Shown: positions 35,756 through 45,162, counted from the stretch's first letter. The stretch is DNA of 64,000 bases from Centipeda periodontii DSM 2778 (GCF_000213975.1 NZ_GL892076.1:1439337-1503336), one strand, 5' to 3'. Program-made: numbers and translations. Notes: generated by a model not told the origin, from the letters alone.

Positions 35756-36958
35756 TTGAACGCCATTGATATACTGAAGGAACGCGGTTTTCTCGCGCAG
35801 TGTACGGATGAAGAGGGACTGCGTGAACTCCTCGGGCAGGAACAGATTTCTTTTTACACGGGTTTTGATCCCACGGCAGACAGCCTTCACGCAGGGCATT
35901 TGATCGCGTTGATGGCAATGTCCCATATGCAGCGGGCGGGTCATCGTCCCATCTGCCTTGTCGGCGGCGGAACCGGTACGGTGGGTGATCCATCGGGACG
36001 CACGGATATGCGCAAGGTGATGACCGATGAGATCATTCACCACAACTGCGACTGCTTCCGAAAGCAGATTTCCCGCTTCATCGATTTTACGGATGATCGG
36101 GCAATCATGGTGGATAACGGAGACTGGCTCCGCAAGCTCAACTACATTGACCTGCTCCGCGATATTGGAGCGCATTTCACCGTCAATCGCATGCTTGCTG
36201 CTGAGAGCTATAAGCAGCGCTGGGAGAAAGGGCTGACCTTCCTCGAGTTCAACTATATGATTATGCAGGCATATGATTTCATGGAACTCAACAGGCGCTA
36301 TGACTGCAAGCTGCAAATGGGCGGAGACGATCAGTGGTCAAATATCATCGCGGGCGTGGAACTCTGCCGACGCAAGAAGAATACTACGGTATTCGGACTC
36401 ACAAACAAGCTGCTTACGAAGAGTGACGGGACGAAGATGGGAAAGACGTCGGGTGGTGCGCTCTGGCTCGATGCGGAGAAAACCTCACCCTATGATTTCT
36501 ACCAGTATTGGCGCAATATCGATGACTCTGATGTCGAGATCTGCCTGTCCCTTCTCACGTATCTTCCGATGGATGAGGTCCACCGCCTTTCTGCTGCGGA
36601 GGGGCAGGAGATCAATCGATCCAAGGAAATTCTTGCGTATGAGACGACGAAGATTGTTCACGGTGAGCAGGAGGCACAGAAGGCACAGAAAACGGCAAGA
36701 GCGCTCTTCAGCGGCGGTGCGACGACAGATCTCCCGCAGATTCATACGGTGATCGGTGAAAAACTTGTGGATGCTCTTACGCGCGGAAACGTATTCCCAT
36801 CGAAGGGGGAGGCGCGACGCTTGATCCAACAGGGTGGTCTTACCCTGAACGATGTACGCGTTACGGATGAGCACTATGTATTGCAGGAGTCGGATTTCTA
36901 TGACGGTACCGCACTCGTCAAAAAAGGAAAGAAAAGGCACTATCAGCTTGTATATTGA
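35756..36958 (+). CDS. tyrS: Tyrosyl-tRNA synthetase
   Basis: This class I synthetase charges tRNA-Tyr. The 400-residue protein has HAGH (45-48) for the HIGH motif and KMGKT (227-231) for KMSKS, with the Tyr-binding [13 protein letters not shown] region and a C-terminal S4-like RNA-binding domain ([13 protein letters not shown]). I chose TTG 35756, seven bases after AAGGGG; a TTG one codon earlier is too close to the site. The HAGH and KMGKT variants place it in the TyrRS group common outside Bacillus. No T-box leader is present. Confidence 0.94.
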   Translation: MNAIDILKERGFLAQCTDEEGLRELLGQEQISFYTGFDPTADSLHAGHLIALMAMSHMQRAGHRPICLVGGGTGTVGDPSGRTDMRKVMTDEIIHHNCDCFRKQISRFIDFTDDRAIMVDNGDWLRKLNYIDLLRDIGAHFTVNRMLAAESYKQRWEKGLTFLEFNYMIMQAYDFMELNRRYDCKLQMGGDDQWSNIIAGVELCRRKKNTTVFGLTNKLLTKSDGTKMGKTSGGALWLDAEKTSPYDFYQYWRNIDDSDVEICLSLLTYLPMDEVHRLSAAEGQEINRSKEILAYETTKIVHGEQEAQKAQKTARALFSGGATTDLPQIHTVIGEKLVDALTRGNVFPSKGEARRLIQQGGLTLNDVRVTDEHYVLQESDFYDGTALVKKGKKRHYQLVY

Positions 36959-36999
36959 GAGATTGCTCCATTCGGAGCAGGAATGGAAGGAGAACTTCG

Positions 37000-37728
37000 A
37001 TGTCGGGACATTCAAAGTGGGCAAATATCAAACGAAAAAAAGGAGCGAATGATGCCATCCGTGGAAAGATCACCACGAAGATCGGACGCGAGATCACAAT
37101 TGCCGTCCGTATGGGCGGCGGAGATCCCACCGGCAATATGCGCTTAAAACTTGCACTTTCTAAGGCAAAGGCAAACAATATCCCAAAGGACAATATCAAC
37201 CGTGCCATCCAGAAGGGGCTTGGTGCTACGGAGGGAAGCAATTACGAAGAACTTCTCTATGAGGGCTACGGTCCTGGCGGTACGGCGGTCATGCTCGATA
37301 TTCTGACGGATAACCGCAATCGTACGGCGGCGGATGTCCGTCATCTCTTTTCAAAGTATGGCGGCAATCTTGGTCAGGACGGCTGCGTTTCATGGATGTT
37401 CAAGAAGAAGGCTGTCTTTATCGTGGAACGTGAGGCGTTTGACGATGAGGATGCTCTTCTGGAAATCGTCTTGGAGGCGGGCGCAGAGGATATGCGTGCA
37501 GAGGACGATGTCTTTGAGATCATTGCTGAGCCGGATGCTTTCGATGCGATTGAAGCGATTCTCGGAGAAAAGGGAATCGAAACGGCTTCCGCTGAGGTGA
37601 CGATGGTTCCTGATACGACAGTTCATCTTGCCGACAAAGACGCCGAAAAGATGCAGACGCTGATCGACGCGCTCGAGGATAATGACGATGTTCAGAACGT
37701 CTACAGCAATTATGAAATGGACGAATAA
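37000..37728 (+). CDS. YebC/PmpR family protein
   Basis: The 242-residue protein begins MSGHSKWANIKRKKGANDA, the hallmark of the YebC family, and keeps the YEGYGPGG and CVSWMFKKK motifs. YebC proteins were annotated as transcription regulators; some members help ribosomes at proline stretches. ATG 37000 follows GGAAGGAGA; the longer frame from 36955 has no site. It precedes ruvC, as in many bacteria. Exact role here is uncertain. Confidence 0.93.
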   Translation: MSGHSKWANIKRKKGANDAIRGKITTKIGREITIAVRMGGGDPTGNMRLKLALSKAKANNIPKDNINRAIQKGLGATEGSNYEELLYEGYGPGGTAVMLDILTDNRNRTAADVRHLFSKYGGNLGQDGCVSWMFKKKAVFIVEREAFDDEDALLEIVLEAGAEDMRAEDDVFEIIAEPDAFDAIEAILGEKGIETASAEVTMVPDTTVHLADKDAEKMQTLIDALEDNDDVQNVYSNYEMDE

Positions 37729-37740
37729 GCGGAGGTTTGC

Positions 37741-37777
37741 TTAAAAGAGTGCAGACGCGATGTCTGCACTCTTTTAA
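37741..37777 (+). terminator. Perfect hairpin between yebC and ruvC
   Basis: Two 16-base arms (37741-37756 and 37762-37777) are exact complements around a 5-base loop. The 3' arm ends in CTTTTAA and its last two bases are the start of the ruvC ribosome site AAGGA. It can act as a terminator or attenuator of read-through into ruvC. I see no promoter between it and ruvC. Confidence 0.65.
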
Positions 37778-37787
37778 GGATATGAAA

Positions 37788-38282
37788 ATGTTAGTACTCG
37801 GTATTGACCCAGGGACTGCAATCTGTGGCTATGGCTTTGTGGAGCAGTCTGGCTCACGCTTGCGCCCACATGCCTATGGTGCGATTACGACACCATCCAA
37901 AATGCCGGTAGAAAAGCGTCTTTTAAAAATTTATACAGAACTGGAAACGTTGCTTCAAAAGTATGCACCTGATGCGATGGGAGTGGAGCAACTCTTCTTC
38001 AATCGGAATGTCACAACGGCGATTCCGGTCGGACAGGCACGCGGTATTGTGCTTCTTGCTGCGGCAAAGAACAATATTCCGATTGTGGAACGGACGCCGC
38101 TACAGGTCAAGCAATCGGTGACGGGGTACGGGAAGGCGACGAAGGAACAGGTCATATATATGGTGACGAAACTCTTAAATCTTCCTGCGCCGCCCCATCC
38201 GGATGATACTGCCGATGCTCTCGCCGTTGCTATCAGTGCTGCGCATTGTGTGGACAGTATTGCATGGCGCAACCGAATTTAG
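37788..38282 (+). CDS. ruvC: Holliday junction resolvase RuvC
   Basis: The endonuclease nicks Holliday junctions after RuvAB branch migration. The 164-residue RNase H-fold protein shows the acidic residues Asp7 (GIDPGT), Glu67 (GVEQLFF), and Asp139/Asp140/Asp143 (HPDDTADALA). I chose ATG 37788, seven bases after AAGGA; ATG 37782 is too close. The TAG stop lies at the edge of the inverted-repeat element at 38280-38358. Confidence 0.95.
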   Translation: MLVLGIDPGTAICGYGFVEQSGSRLRPHAYGAITTPSKMPVEKRLLKIYTELETLLQKYAPDAMGVEQLFFNRNVTTAIPVGQARGIVLLAAAKNNIPIVERTPLQVKQSVTGYGKATKEQVIYMVTKLLNLPAPPHPDDTADALAVAISAAHCVDSIAWRNRI

Positions 38283-38359
38283 GGAAGCACTGATAAATTC
38301 AGGCAGGACAAAAAATCTGCACCAATCGGATAGACTTCATTTTATCAGCGATTCTTTAG
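38280..38359. repeat. Small element with inverted ends in the ruvC-ruvA gap
   Basis: The left end, TAGGGAAGCACTGATAAA (38280-38297), and the complement of the right end, TTTATCAGCGATTCTTTA (38341-38358), agree at 14 of 18 bases. They enclose about 43 bases without coding potential. Related 20-base ends occur at 20094 and 60560. Size and ends suggest a MITE-like or REP-like repeat. The ruvC stop codon is its first three bases. Confidence 0.5.
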
Positions 38360-38378
38360 AAGACATGGGAGTTTGGGA

Positions 38379-38981
38379 ATGATTGGATTTTTACGAGGAA
38401 AAATATCGCATATCTTTTCGGATTATTGTTTTTTGGATGTCCATGATGTCGGCTACCGCGTGTTCATCTCCCATCAGACACGCAATCATATTGTGATCGG
38501 TGAAGAAGTTCTGCTTTATACGCATATGCATGTTCGTGAGGACGCCATTCTCCTCTATGGTTTTTTTTCGCAGGAGGAATATGATCTCTTTCAGCATCTG
38601 ATTGGTATTTCGGGGATTGGTCCGAAGGTGGCTCAGGGAATTCTCTCAGCGACGACTGCAGACGAATTCTATCGACTCATTCACCGGAAGGATACCAAGG
38701 CAATCACGAAACTCCCAGGCATCGGAAAAAAGACCGCTGAACGGATCATTCTGGAACTCAAGGATAAACTGTCAGCGGATTCCTTTGAGTCGTCCAACAT
38801 TACCGACGATACCGTCAACATTGCGGACAGCACGGGAAATATGGTTGCGGAGGCAACAGAGGCCCTCCTTACCCTTGGATTTCAACAAAGTGAGATTCAA
38901 TCAGTGCTCAAGAAAAGATCCGATTGGGAAAGTACGGAAGAGATCATTCGTTATGCTTTGGCAGAACTGCAGCGCTTTTGA
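38379..38981 (+). CDS. ruvA: Holliday junction DNA helicase subunit RuvA
   Basis: This tetrameric protein binds Holliday junctions and recruits RuvB. The 200-residue length is standard. It has the N-terminal OB domain (MIGFLRGKI), helix-hairpin-helix motifs (LIGISGIGPKVAQGIL and LPGIGKKTAERII) and the C-terminal domain III that contacts RuvB (EALLTLGFQQSEIQSVL). ATG 38379 follows GGGAG at 7 bases; a TTG two codons earlier is less likely. ruvB follows after 18 bases. Confidence 0.96.
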   Translation: MIGFLRGKISHIFSDYCFLDVHDVGYRVFISHQTRNHIVIGEEVLLYTHMHVREDAILLYGFFSQEEYDLFQHLIGISGIGPKVAQGILSATTADEFYRLIHRKDTKAITKLPGIGKKTAERIILELKDKLSADSFESSNITDDTVNIADSTGNMVAEATEALLTLGFQQSEIQSVLKKRSDWESTEEIIRYALAELQRF

Positions 38982-38999
38982 GAAAGGAGGGATTCGACG

Positions 39000-40034
39000 T
39001 TGGATATGTACGAGGATGAGGAACTCGTTTCTTTTGAGGAGCAGACGACGGACGGATGGCAGTACAGCCTCCGGCCGCGCCGTCTGAATGAATATATCGG
39101 GCAGGATAAGGTGAAGTCAAATCTGTCCAAATTCATACAGGCAGCACTCTCACGCAATGAGTCACTGGATCACGTGCTCCTCTACGGTCCTCCCGGACTT
39201 GGAAAAACAACGCTGGCAGCGATCATTGCCAATGAGATGGGAGCCAATTTCCGTCAGACATCAGCACCCGCTATCGAGCGGCAGGGAGATCTTGCCTCCC
39301 TACTCACGAATTTACAGGAGCATGATGTTCTGTTTATTGATGAGATTCATCGCCTCTCTCATCATGTCGAGGAGATTCTATACTCGGCAATGGAGGATCA
39401 CGCCATTGACATCATCATTGGCAAGGGACCTAGCGCAAGATCCCTGCGTCTGGATCTTGCGCCGTTCACGCTTGTCGGGGCAACCACAAAGACGGGGGCA
39501 CTCTCTGCGCCTCTGCGCGATCGGTTCGGTATTCAATCACGTTTGGAGTACTATACACCGGAGGCGCTCCTCCTTATCATTGAACGTACAGCGGAAATTC
39601 TATCGGTTCGTATTGAGCGGGAAGGCGCATTGGAGATCGCACATCGTTCCAGAGGAACCCCACGCGTTGCGAACCGTATTTTGAAACGTGTGCGTGATAT
39701 CGCACAAGTGGCAGGCGAAAGTGTCATATCGAAGGCGGTTACAATCGAGGCGCTGGAAGCCCTCGAGGTTGATGAAAAGGGGCTCGAGAATAAGGATCGT
39801 CGTATGCTCGAGGTCATGATTCAAAACTTCTCCGGCGGTCCTGTTGGACTAAAGACACTTGCGGCGGCACTCAGTGAGATGGTGGAAACCATCGAGGATG
39901 TCTACGAACCCTATCTCATTCAACTGGGCTTTATCGCGCGCACCGCGCGCGGACGGATTGTGACGCGCGGCGGGTACGAACATATGGGGATGCCATTTCC
40001 ACAGAATGACGACATACAAGGAGAACTGCTCTGA
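39000..40034 (+). CDS. ruvB: Holliday junction DNA helicase motor RuvB
   Basis: This AAA+ hexamer drives branch migration with RuvA. The 344-residue protein has [11 protein letters not shown], Walker A GPPGLGKT (63-70), Walker B with DEIHR (114-118), sensor 1 GATTK and a C-terminal winged helix ending in [19 protein letters not shown] 39000 is nine bases after AAAGGAGG and is preferred over ATG 39006. Confidence 0.96.
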   Translation: MDMYEDEELVSFEEQTTDGWQYSLRPRRLNEYIGQDKVKSNLSKFIQAALSRNESLDHVLLYGPPGLGKTTLAAIIANEMGANFRQTSAPAIERQGDLASLLTNLQEHDVLFIDEIHRLSHHVEEILYSAMEDHAIDIIIGKGPSARSLRLDLAPFTLVGATTKTGALSAPLRDRFGIQSRLEYYTPEALLLIIERTAEILSVRIEREGALEIAHRSRGTPRVANRILKRVRDIAQVAGESVISKAVTIEALEALEVDEKGLENKDRRMLEVMIQNFSGGPVGLKTLAAALSEMVETIEDVYEPYLIQLGFIARTARGRIVTRGGYEHMGMPFPQNDDIQGELL

Positions 40035-40035
40035 G

Positions 40036-40632
40036 ATGAATTTACTCATGCATATGTGCTGCGGACCATGTTCCTGCTATCCTTTGAAAAAACTTCGTTT
40101 CGATGGTATCGAGCCCACGGGATACTTCTTCAATCCCAACATCCATCCCTATCAGGAGTGGGATGAGCGCCTGCAAAATGCAAGAAAGTTTGCGGAACTT
40201 ATGGAAATGAAGTTCATTGCAGATGAAACGTATGCAATGCGCGACTTCCTAAAAAAGGCTCTTCCGGCAGAGGGAACCAAGAAGGGGCGCTGCTGTATGT
40301 GTTATACATGGCGTCTGGAGCAGGCAGCGAAATACGCAGCAGAGCACGGCTTTGACAGCTTCACTTCAACACTGTTTTACAGCATTTATCAGCAGCATGA
40401 TCTCATGCGATCTGTTGCACAGCGCTTTGCAAAAGAATATGGTGTTTCGTTCTACTACGAGGATTTTCGCATCGGTTGGCAAGAGGGAATTGATCGAAGT
40501 AAGGAACTTGGGCTCTATCGCCAGTCCTACTGCGGTTGTGTGTTCAGTGAGGAAGAGCGATACAGCCGTGCACTTCGGAAAATTCAGCGCAAGGAAAATA
40601 AAGAGAAAAAACGCCTGCGCCTCATGGCATAA
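40036..40632 (+). CDS. queH: Epoxyqueuosine reductase QueH
   Basis: QueH converts epoxyqueuosine to queuosine in tRNA, the last step of queuosine synthesis, as a non-homologous replacement of the cobalamin-dependent QueG. The 198-residue DUF208 protein has the Fe-S/metal cysteines Cys8-Cys9 and Cys12 (MCCGPCSCY), Cys86-Cys87-x-Cys89 (RCCMCY) and Cys166-x-Cys168 (YCGC). The start is one base after the ruvB stop. queA, the preceding enzyme of the same pathway, is 1.2 kb downstream. Confidence 0.93.
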   Translation: MNLLMHMCCGPCSCYPLKKLRFDGIEPTGYFFNPNIHPYQEWDERLQNARKFAELMEMKFIADETYAMRDFLKKALPAEGTKKGRCCMCYTWRLEQAAKYAAEHGFDSFTSTLFYSIYQQHDLMRSVAQRFAKEYGVSFYYEDFRIGWQEGIDRSKELGLYRQSYCGCVFSEEERYSRALRKIQRKENKEKKRLRLMA

Positions 40633-40652
40633 TCGTGAAAGAAGACATTGTA

Positions 40653-41800
40653 ATGAAACGCCGTCTTGGACTTTTCTGTTTTTTTTGTTTTCTGTGATTG
40701 CTGTGCTGCCGATACAGGCTATGGCTTCATGGCAACCGGAAATCATGATTGGACTCAGTCAGAGCGTATCCGAGGTTCGGCTTGCGGCAACAAATGGCGG
40801 ACTTCATGTATATGAAGATCCGGACAAAGAACCTGTTCTTGAAATTTCACAGGAAAAAGAGCTCGATATTCGTATTCTGCAGGATCAGCTTTTACTGAAC
40901 GGTCAGACAATCAAGGCAGACCGACTTATCATTCAGCCGGATACCACCGGCTTTATCATGGTCAATGGTGCGCCGTATCGCGGATATATTACGCTCCTGA
41001 AAAAGAATGGGCTTACTGTTATCAATAATATACAGGTCGAAGACTATCTCTATGGCGTCGTTCCGAAAGAAATGCCGTCCAACTGGCCTGCGGAGGCTCT
41101 GTGCGCACAAAGCGTGGCTGCGCGTACATTTGCATTGAAAAATCGCAAGCGTCATAGTGAGGAGGGGTTTGACCTCTGCAATACGTCACATTGTCAGGTC
41201 TATGAGGGGATGTCCGCAGAAATACGGACGACAACGGAGGCGGTCAACAATACGCGCGGAGAAGTTCTGTTCTATAAGGGAGCGATCATTGATGCGCTCT
41301 TCCACACGGACTCCGGTGGGATGACAGAGTCCAGTGAAAATGTTTGGGGGAGCTCCGTCCCCTATCTGCGCGCTGTAACAGAAACGCAAATGCAGACACA
41401 GCCGTGGAACCGCAGTATCTCGATGGCATCCTTTGTGCAGAAAATTGAAGCTGACGGAAAGATACTCGGAATGCTTAGGGAGATACGACTTTCTCCTCTA
41501 ATTATAGGCAAGGGGAGCGAAGATCGTACCCCTTCTGGGCGCGTTCGATCGATGGAATTTATCGGGTCAAAGGGGTGTGTCATTCTGTCGGGGAATGACC
41601 TGCGTTCCATGTTTTCCTTGCCGAGTACGTTGTTCCATGTGGGTTATGGTAAATCTGAAATTATCTTTAACGGATATGGATCTGGTCACGGACTTGGCTT
41701 ATCTCAATGGGGGGCAAAAACTCTTGCAGATCAGAGAAAAAGCTACAAGGATATTCTCTTTCATTACTACACAGGCGTAACACTTGAAAAATTATACTAG
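40653..41800 (+). pseudogene. SpoIID/LytB-domain protein, frameshifted in the signal peptide at a T8 tract
   Basis: The body is a SpoIID-type peptidoglycan lytic transglycosylase: QVEDYLYGVVPKEMPSNWP carries the catalytic Glu, VAARTFAL follows, and the metal site is in DLCNTSHCQVY; the end is GYGSGHGLGLSQWGA. The natural start, ATG 40653, encodes MKRRLGLFCFF and then stops at 40695-40697. The sequence continues as a signal peptide (LFSVIAVLPIQAMA) only after a -1 shift within TTTTTTTT at 40679-40686. One extra T would restore the gene. It could be phase variation, slippage, a -1 frameshift at U-UUU-UUU, a true mutation or a sequencing error. Stands between queH and queA. Confidence 0.8.
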
Positions 41801-41816
41801 GCAAGGTGCAGCTTTT

Positions 41817-42848
41817 ATGGATATTTCTGATTTTGACTACGATCTTCCGGAGAAGCGTATCGCGCAGATTCCGGCAGAGCCACGGGATAGCTCCCGTCTC
41901 ATGGTCTTAAATCCGAAAGAGCATACCATAGAGCATCGGCATTTCTTTCAGCTTGGAGATTTTCTGAAGAAGGGCGATGTTCTGATCTTCAACGATACGC
42001 GTGTTATTCCGGCGCGCCTCATCGGGACGAGGAGTCAAACGGGGGGGAAGGTTGAGGTCTTTCTTCTGCGCCAAATTGACAGAAACCAATGGGAAGCACT
42101 TGTGAAACCGGGAAAAAAAGTTCGTATTGGCTCCATTGTACATTTTGATGATGAACTATCCTGTGAGGTCATCGACCATACGGACTTTGGCGGTCGTATT
42201 GTAAAGTTTATTTATAATGGCGTGTTTGAGGAAATTCTGGATCGTTTGGGCAGTGTGCCCCTTCCGCCGTATATTCACGAGAAACTGGAAGATCGTGAGC
42301 GTTATCAGACGATCTACAGTCGGGTCAAGGGGTCGGCGGCCGCTCCGACGGCAGGACTTCACTTCACGGAAAAACTCATGAAAGAACTGCGGGGGAAGGA
42401 GGTTCAATTTGGCTTTATCACCCTTCATGTCGGACTTGGAACATTTCGTCCGGTTCATGCCAATGTGATCGAAGATCATGTGATGCACCGGGAGTTTTAT
42501 TCTGTGCCCATAGAAACCGCAGCGTTAATTCATGCGGCGAAAGACGAGGGGCGTCGTGTGATCGCCGTTGGGACAACATCCATTCGCACGCTGGAAGCAT
42601 CGGCTGCACGAACGGGAACAGTTGATGCGGGGGCCGGATGGACGGATATATTTATCTATCCCGGCTATCAATTTAAAATTGTAGACGCTGTGATAACGAA
42701 CTTCCATCTGCCGAAATCTACCCTGATTATGCTCATCAGTGCCTTTGCGGGACGTGAATTCACACTTGAGGCATATCGGATGGCGGTTGAAGAAGAGTAT
42801 CGATTCTTTTCCTTTGGCGATGCTATGATGATTGAGTCAAGAGCATAA
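41817..42848 (+). CDS. queA: S-adenosylmethionine:tRNA ribosyltransferase-isomerase QueA
   Basis: QueA moves the ribosyl part of SAM onto preQ1 in tRNA, forming epoxyqueuosine. The 343-residue protein shows the family segments FDYDLPEKRIAQ, FNDTRVIPARL, GSAAAPTAGLHFT, HVGLGTFRPV and TNFHLPKSTLIML. ATG 41817 is eight bases after AAGGTG; the frame is open back to 41784 within the SpoIID end but has no site. A terminator follows. Confidence 0.95.
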   Translation: MDISDFDYDLPEKRIAQIPAEPRDSSRLMVLNPKEHTIEHRHFFQLGDFLKKGDVLIFNDTRVIPARLIGTRSQTGGKVEVFLLRQIDRNQWEALVKPGKKVRIGSIVHFDDELSCEVIDHTDFGGRIVKFIYNGVFEEILDRLGSVPLPPYIHEKLEDRERYQTIYSRVKGSAAAPTAGLHFTEKLMKELRGKEVQFGFITLHVGLGTFRPVHANVIEDHVMHREFYSVPIETAALIHAAKDEGRRVIAVGTTSIRTLEASAARTGTVDAGAGWTDIFIYPGYQFKIVDAVITNFHLPKSTLIMLISAFAGREFTLEAYRMAVEEEYRFFSFGDAMMIESRA

Positions 42849-42850
42849 AA

Positions 42851-42880
42851 AAGCAACGCGATTATTTGTCGCGTTGCTTT
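42851..42880. terminator. Bidirectional terminator between queA and the SGNH gene
   Basis: AAGCAACGCGA (42851-42861) pairs exactly with TCGCGTTGCTT (42869-42879). On the minus strand the stem is followed by six T, on the plus strand by three, so it works best for the minus-strand gene. Confidence 0.85.
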
Positions 42881-42883
42881 GCA

Positions 42884-44506
42884 TTATGGAAGTTCTTGGA
42901 AAACGTCGCGGTGCGCATTGATTATTTCTGCCATCATTCTCTTTCCCTCAATATTGGGGTGTAGTCCGTCAGTAGAGAGCAATGGATCTAGGATACGTTT
43001 CTGTGAATCGTAGAAATATGGCTCCATGTCCACATAGAATTTCTGTGATCGAATCCATGTGTTGACGACAGTCATCTTCCACTTCCAGGAAAGGTCTGTA
43101 TCTGAGTGGAAGGCAAGCGAAATGCGTTCCGGATTGAGCGGCAGGAGTGTCAGGAAGATTGGTCGGATGTCATGAGCAAGACATTTTTTCTGTAGCTCAT
43201 CTAGGTCATTGATGATATCCTGCGCCGTTATACCGTTTACTCGCATACTGTTTGAACCGGTCAGAATCAGAAGATTTGCGGGATGAAGGGGAAGGACATC
43301 CTGCTCGAAGCGTTCCATTGTCGTATGGGCTGTGTCACCGCTGCGTCCGAGATTGATGCAGTCAAAGGGCAGATAGGTTGTATAGCTGTACTCGAGGAAT
43401 GCGGGAGAGCTTGAAATCGCTCCGCCTCCATGCGTGATGCTGTCTCCGAGTGCCGCTGCATAGATGCGCGTATCAGATGGTGGGGCAACGGTGAATGAGG
43501 CAAGATCCGACCATGTGCCAATTGTGTTGTCATTCGCATCCAGTCCACGTACGCGCCAGTAGTAGCTACCGGCATAGGGGCGCGCATATTCATCGTAGAC
43601 GGCATTGGTAGCGGTAATTGTCTGCGCCCATGCACGATTCGGATCCGGCGCTGTTCCGTGCGTCTCTACAGGTGGCTGTGTCAACAGTTCTACCTCGTAT
43701 CGCGTTACACCGTTTAATGGAATCCACTGATATACCGGATAGAGTGGCTGGCGGAAGTTCATCACCTGATCGTAGGTGTTTGGAATTGGGCGATTTGGAA
43801 AATCCGCTGACTTATCGAGGTACAGCGGTTCCGCTGTTGAAAAATTTCCGATGGGTTCATGCTTAAGCCCGAGGGCGCGTACACGCCAATACAGCTTTTC
43901 ATAGGAGGCATAGGCGCGAAGATCTGCCTGCCATCCATTTGTGAAAATGCTGCGTGTGCTTGTTAAATGATTCGTTTGGGAAAGCTCCGTACCGCCTTCC
44001 TGTGCAGGTGGCGCTGAGAGGATCTCAACCTCGTAGAGCACGGCATTTGGAATGCTGTGCCATACGAGGAAGGGCATGAGGCTGGCAGGATGATCTTCTG
44101 TGTAATGGTAGATCGGAATCGGAGATTCTGCCATGAAATATGGTGTTGAGATCGGTGTTGAAGGGGTGGTCACAGCGCCAAACATCCCATAGGCTGTAAT
44201 CCGATAATAGAAAGGAATCGGTGCAGAGGAAACTGGATAGGAAGGAGAAGTGGTAAACTCTGTCTTTACATGTTCATAGATCGATTCCTCGGAAATTATT
44301 CCTGTGGTTTTGATGTATGTGTCAATGCGATAATAGCAGGGATAGGGAAGACGTTCCCACATGAGTGTCGAGCTTCCGTCTGCCTCCTGAACGTTGACTG
44401 TAATGTCAATCTGCCTCAGGTTCAGAAGATCCATTCGTTCAATGCAAAAAATACATCCAAGAACAGCAAGAAAAATAATGCCCGTGAAAAAAAAATAATG
44501 TTTCAT
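42884..44506 (-). CDS. Membrane-anchored SGNH/GDSL hydrolase with fibronectin-like repeats
   Basis: The 540-residue protein has a membrane helix at its N-terminus (FFFTGIIFLAVLGCIFCI), so the rest is extracytoplasmic. Residues of about 30-345 form three or so repeats of a beta-sandwich type ending in YYRI, YWRV or YYWRVRGLD, each followed by a proline-rich linker, like fibronectin III domains. The C-terminal 200 residues are an SGNH esterase: Ser356 in LGDSITHGGG, a GSNSMRVNG block, and Asp513/His516 in STDGLHPN. It probably removes acyl groups from a surface glycan or lipid; the substrate is unknown. ATG 44506 follows GGGTGG. It is a lone minus-strand gene. Confidence 0.85.
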   Translation of the reverse strand: MKHYFFFTGIIFLAVLGCIFCIERMDLLNLRQIDITVNVQEADGSSTLMWERLPYPCYYRIDTYIKTTGIISEESIYEHVKTEFTTSPSYPVSSAPIPFYYRITAYGMFGAVTTPSTPISTPYFMAESPIPIYHYTEDHPASLMPFLVWHSIPNAVLYEVEILSAPPAQEGGTELSQTNHLTSTRSIFTNGWQADLRAYASYEKLYWRVRALGLKHEPIGNFSTAEPLYLDKSADFPNRPIPNTYDQVMNFRQPLYPVYQWIPLNGVTRYEVELLTQPPVETHGTAPDPNRAWAQTITATNAVYDEYARPYAGSYYWRVRGLDANDNTIGTWSDLASFTVAPPSDTRIYAAALGDSITHGGGAISSSPAFLEYSYTTYLPFDCINLGRSGDTAHTTMERFEQDVLPLHPANLLILTGSNSMRVNGITAQDIINDLDELQKKCLAHDIRPIFLTLLPLNPERISLAFHSDTDLSWKWKMTVVNTWIRSQKFYVDMEPYFYDSQKRILDPLLSTDGLHPNIEGKRMMAEIINAHRDVFQELP

Positions 44507-44562
44507 GTATCCACCCAAAATATATCGTCTATTCTCTAACATTAAGAAAGTTGAGGGATTAT

Positions 44563-45099
44563 ATGGAAAATAAAGGTCTTATCATCGTTCACACCGGTGA
44601 TGGAAAAGGAAAGACAACAGCCGCACTAGGAATGGCTATGCGTGCGTGGGGGAATCGTATGCGCGTGTTGATTCTGCAATTCATCAAGGGGAGCTGGGTC
44701 TATGGTGAGCTCGAAGCCATTAAAACTCTTTCCGCTGTAAACGATTGCATTGAAATCCGTCAAGGAGGGCTCGGATTTTCGCAGAGAGATGCCGGAGCAG
44801 AGGAGAAACATCGGCGCGCAGCCGCAGAGCTTCTTCGTATGGCAATGGAGGAACTTCAGAGCAATGCATGGGATATGGTTATTCTCGATGAGTTTAACTA
44901 TGCCTATTCCTTCGGGTTCATTGCAGTGGAGGATTTGGAGAAGCTCTTCTCTGTTCGCCCCGCTGGAACGCATTTGGTCTTCACGGGACGCAATGCATCA
45001 CAGGAACTCATAGATCGAGCGGATCTCGTCACGGAGATGCGTCTCATCAAACATCCCTTTCAAAAGGGCATAAAAGCACAAAAGGGAATTGAATTCTAA
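44563..45099 (+). CDS. CobO/BtuR-family cob(I)alamin adenosyltransferase-like protein (copy 1)
   Basis: The 178-residue P-loop protein has GDGKGKTTAALG (12-23), LQFIKG, the Walker B-like DMVILDEFNYAYS and the GRNA motif near the C-terminus, all typical of CobA/CobO/BtuR, which adenosylate corrinoids with ATP. ATG 44563 follows GAGGG. It is divergent from the SGNH gene and has no cobalamin genes beside it, so adenosylation of a salvaged corrinoid is inferred from family only. A second family member lies at 51979-52548; the two are clearly different in sequence. Confidence 0.85.
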   Translation: MENKGLIIVHTGDGKGKTTAALGMAMRAWGNRMRVLILQFIKGSWVYGELEAIKTLSAVNDCIEIRQGGLGFSQRDAGAEEKHRRAAAELLRMAMEELQSNAWDMVILDEFNYAYSFGFIAVEDLEKLFSVRPAGTHLVFTGRNASQELIDRADLVTEMRLIKHPFQKGIKAQKGIEF

Positions 45100-45106
45100 T
45101 TCAATT
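45087..45106. repeat. Palindrome over the stop of CobO-like gene 1
   Basis: AATTGAATT and AATTCAATT form exact 9-base arms around two bases, with the TAA stop in the centre. There is no T tract after it, so a terminator role is doubtful. Confidence 0.35.
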
Positions 45107-45162
45107 ATAGCATATTCAACCTATATATGCCACGCATGATACATGCTCTTTGACGTAGGCTA

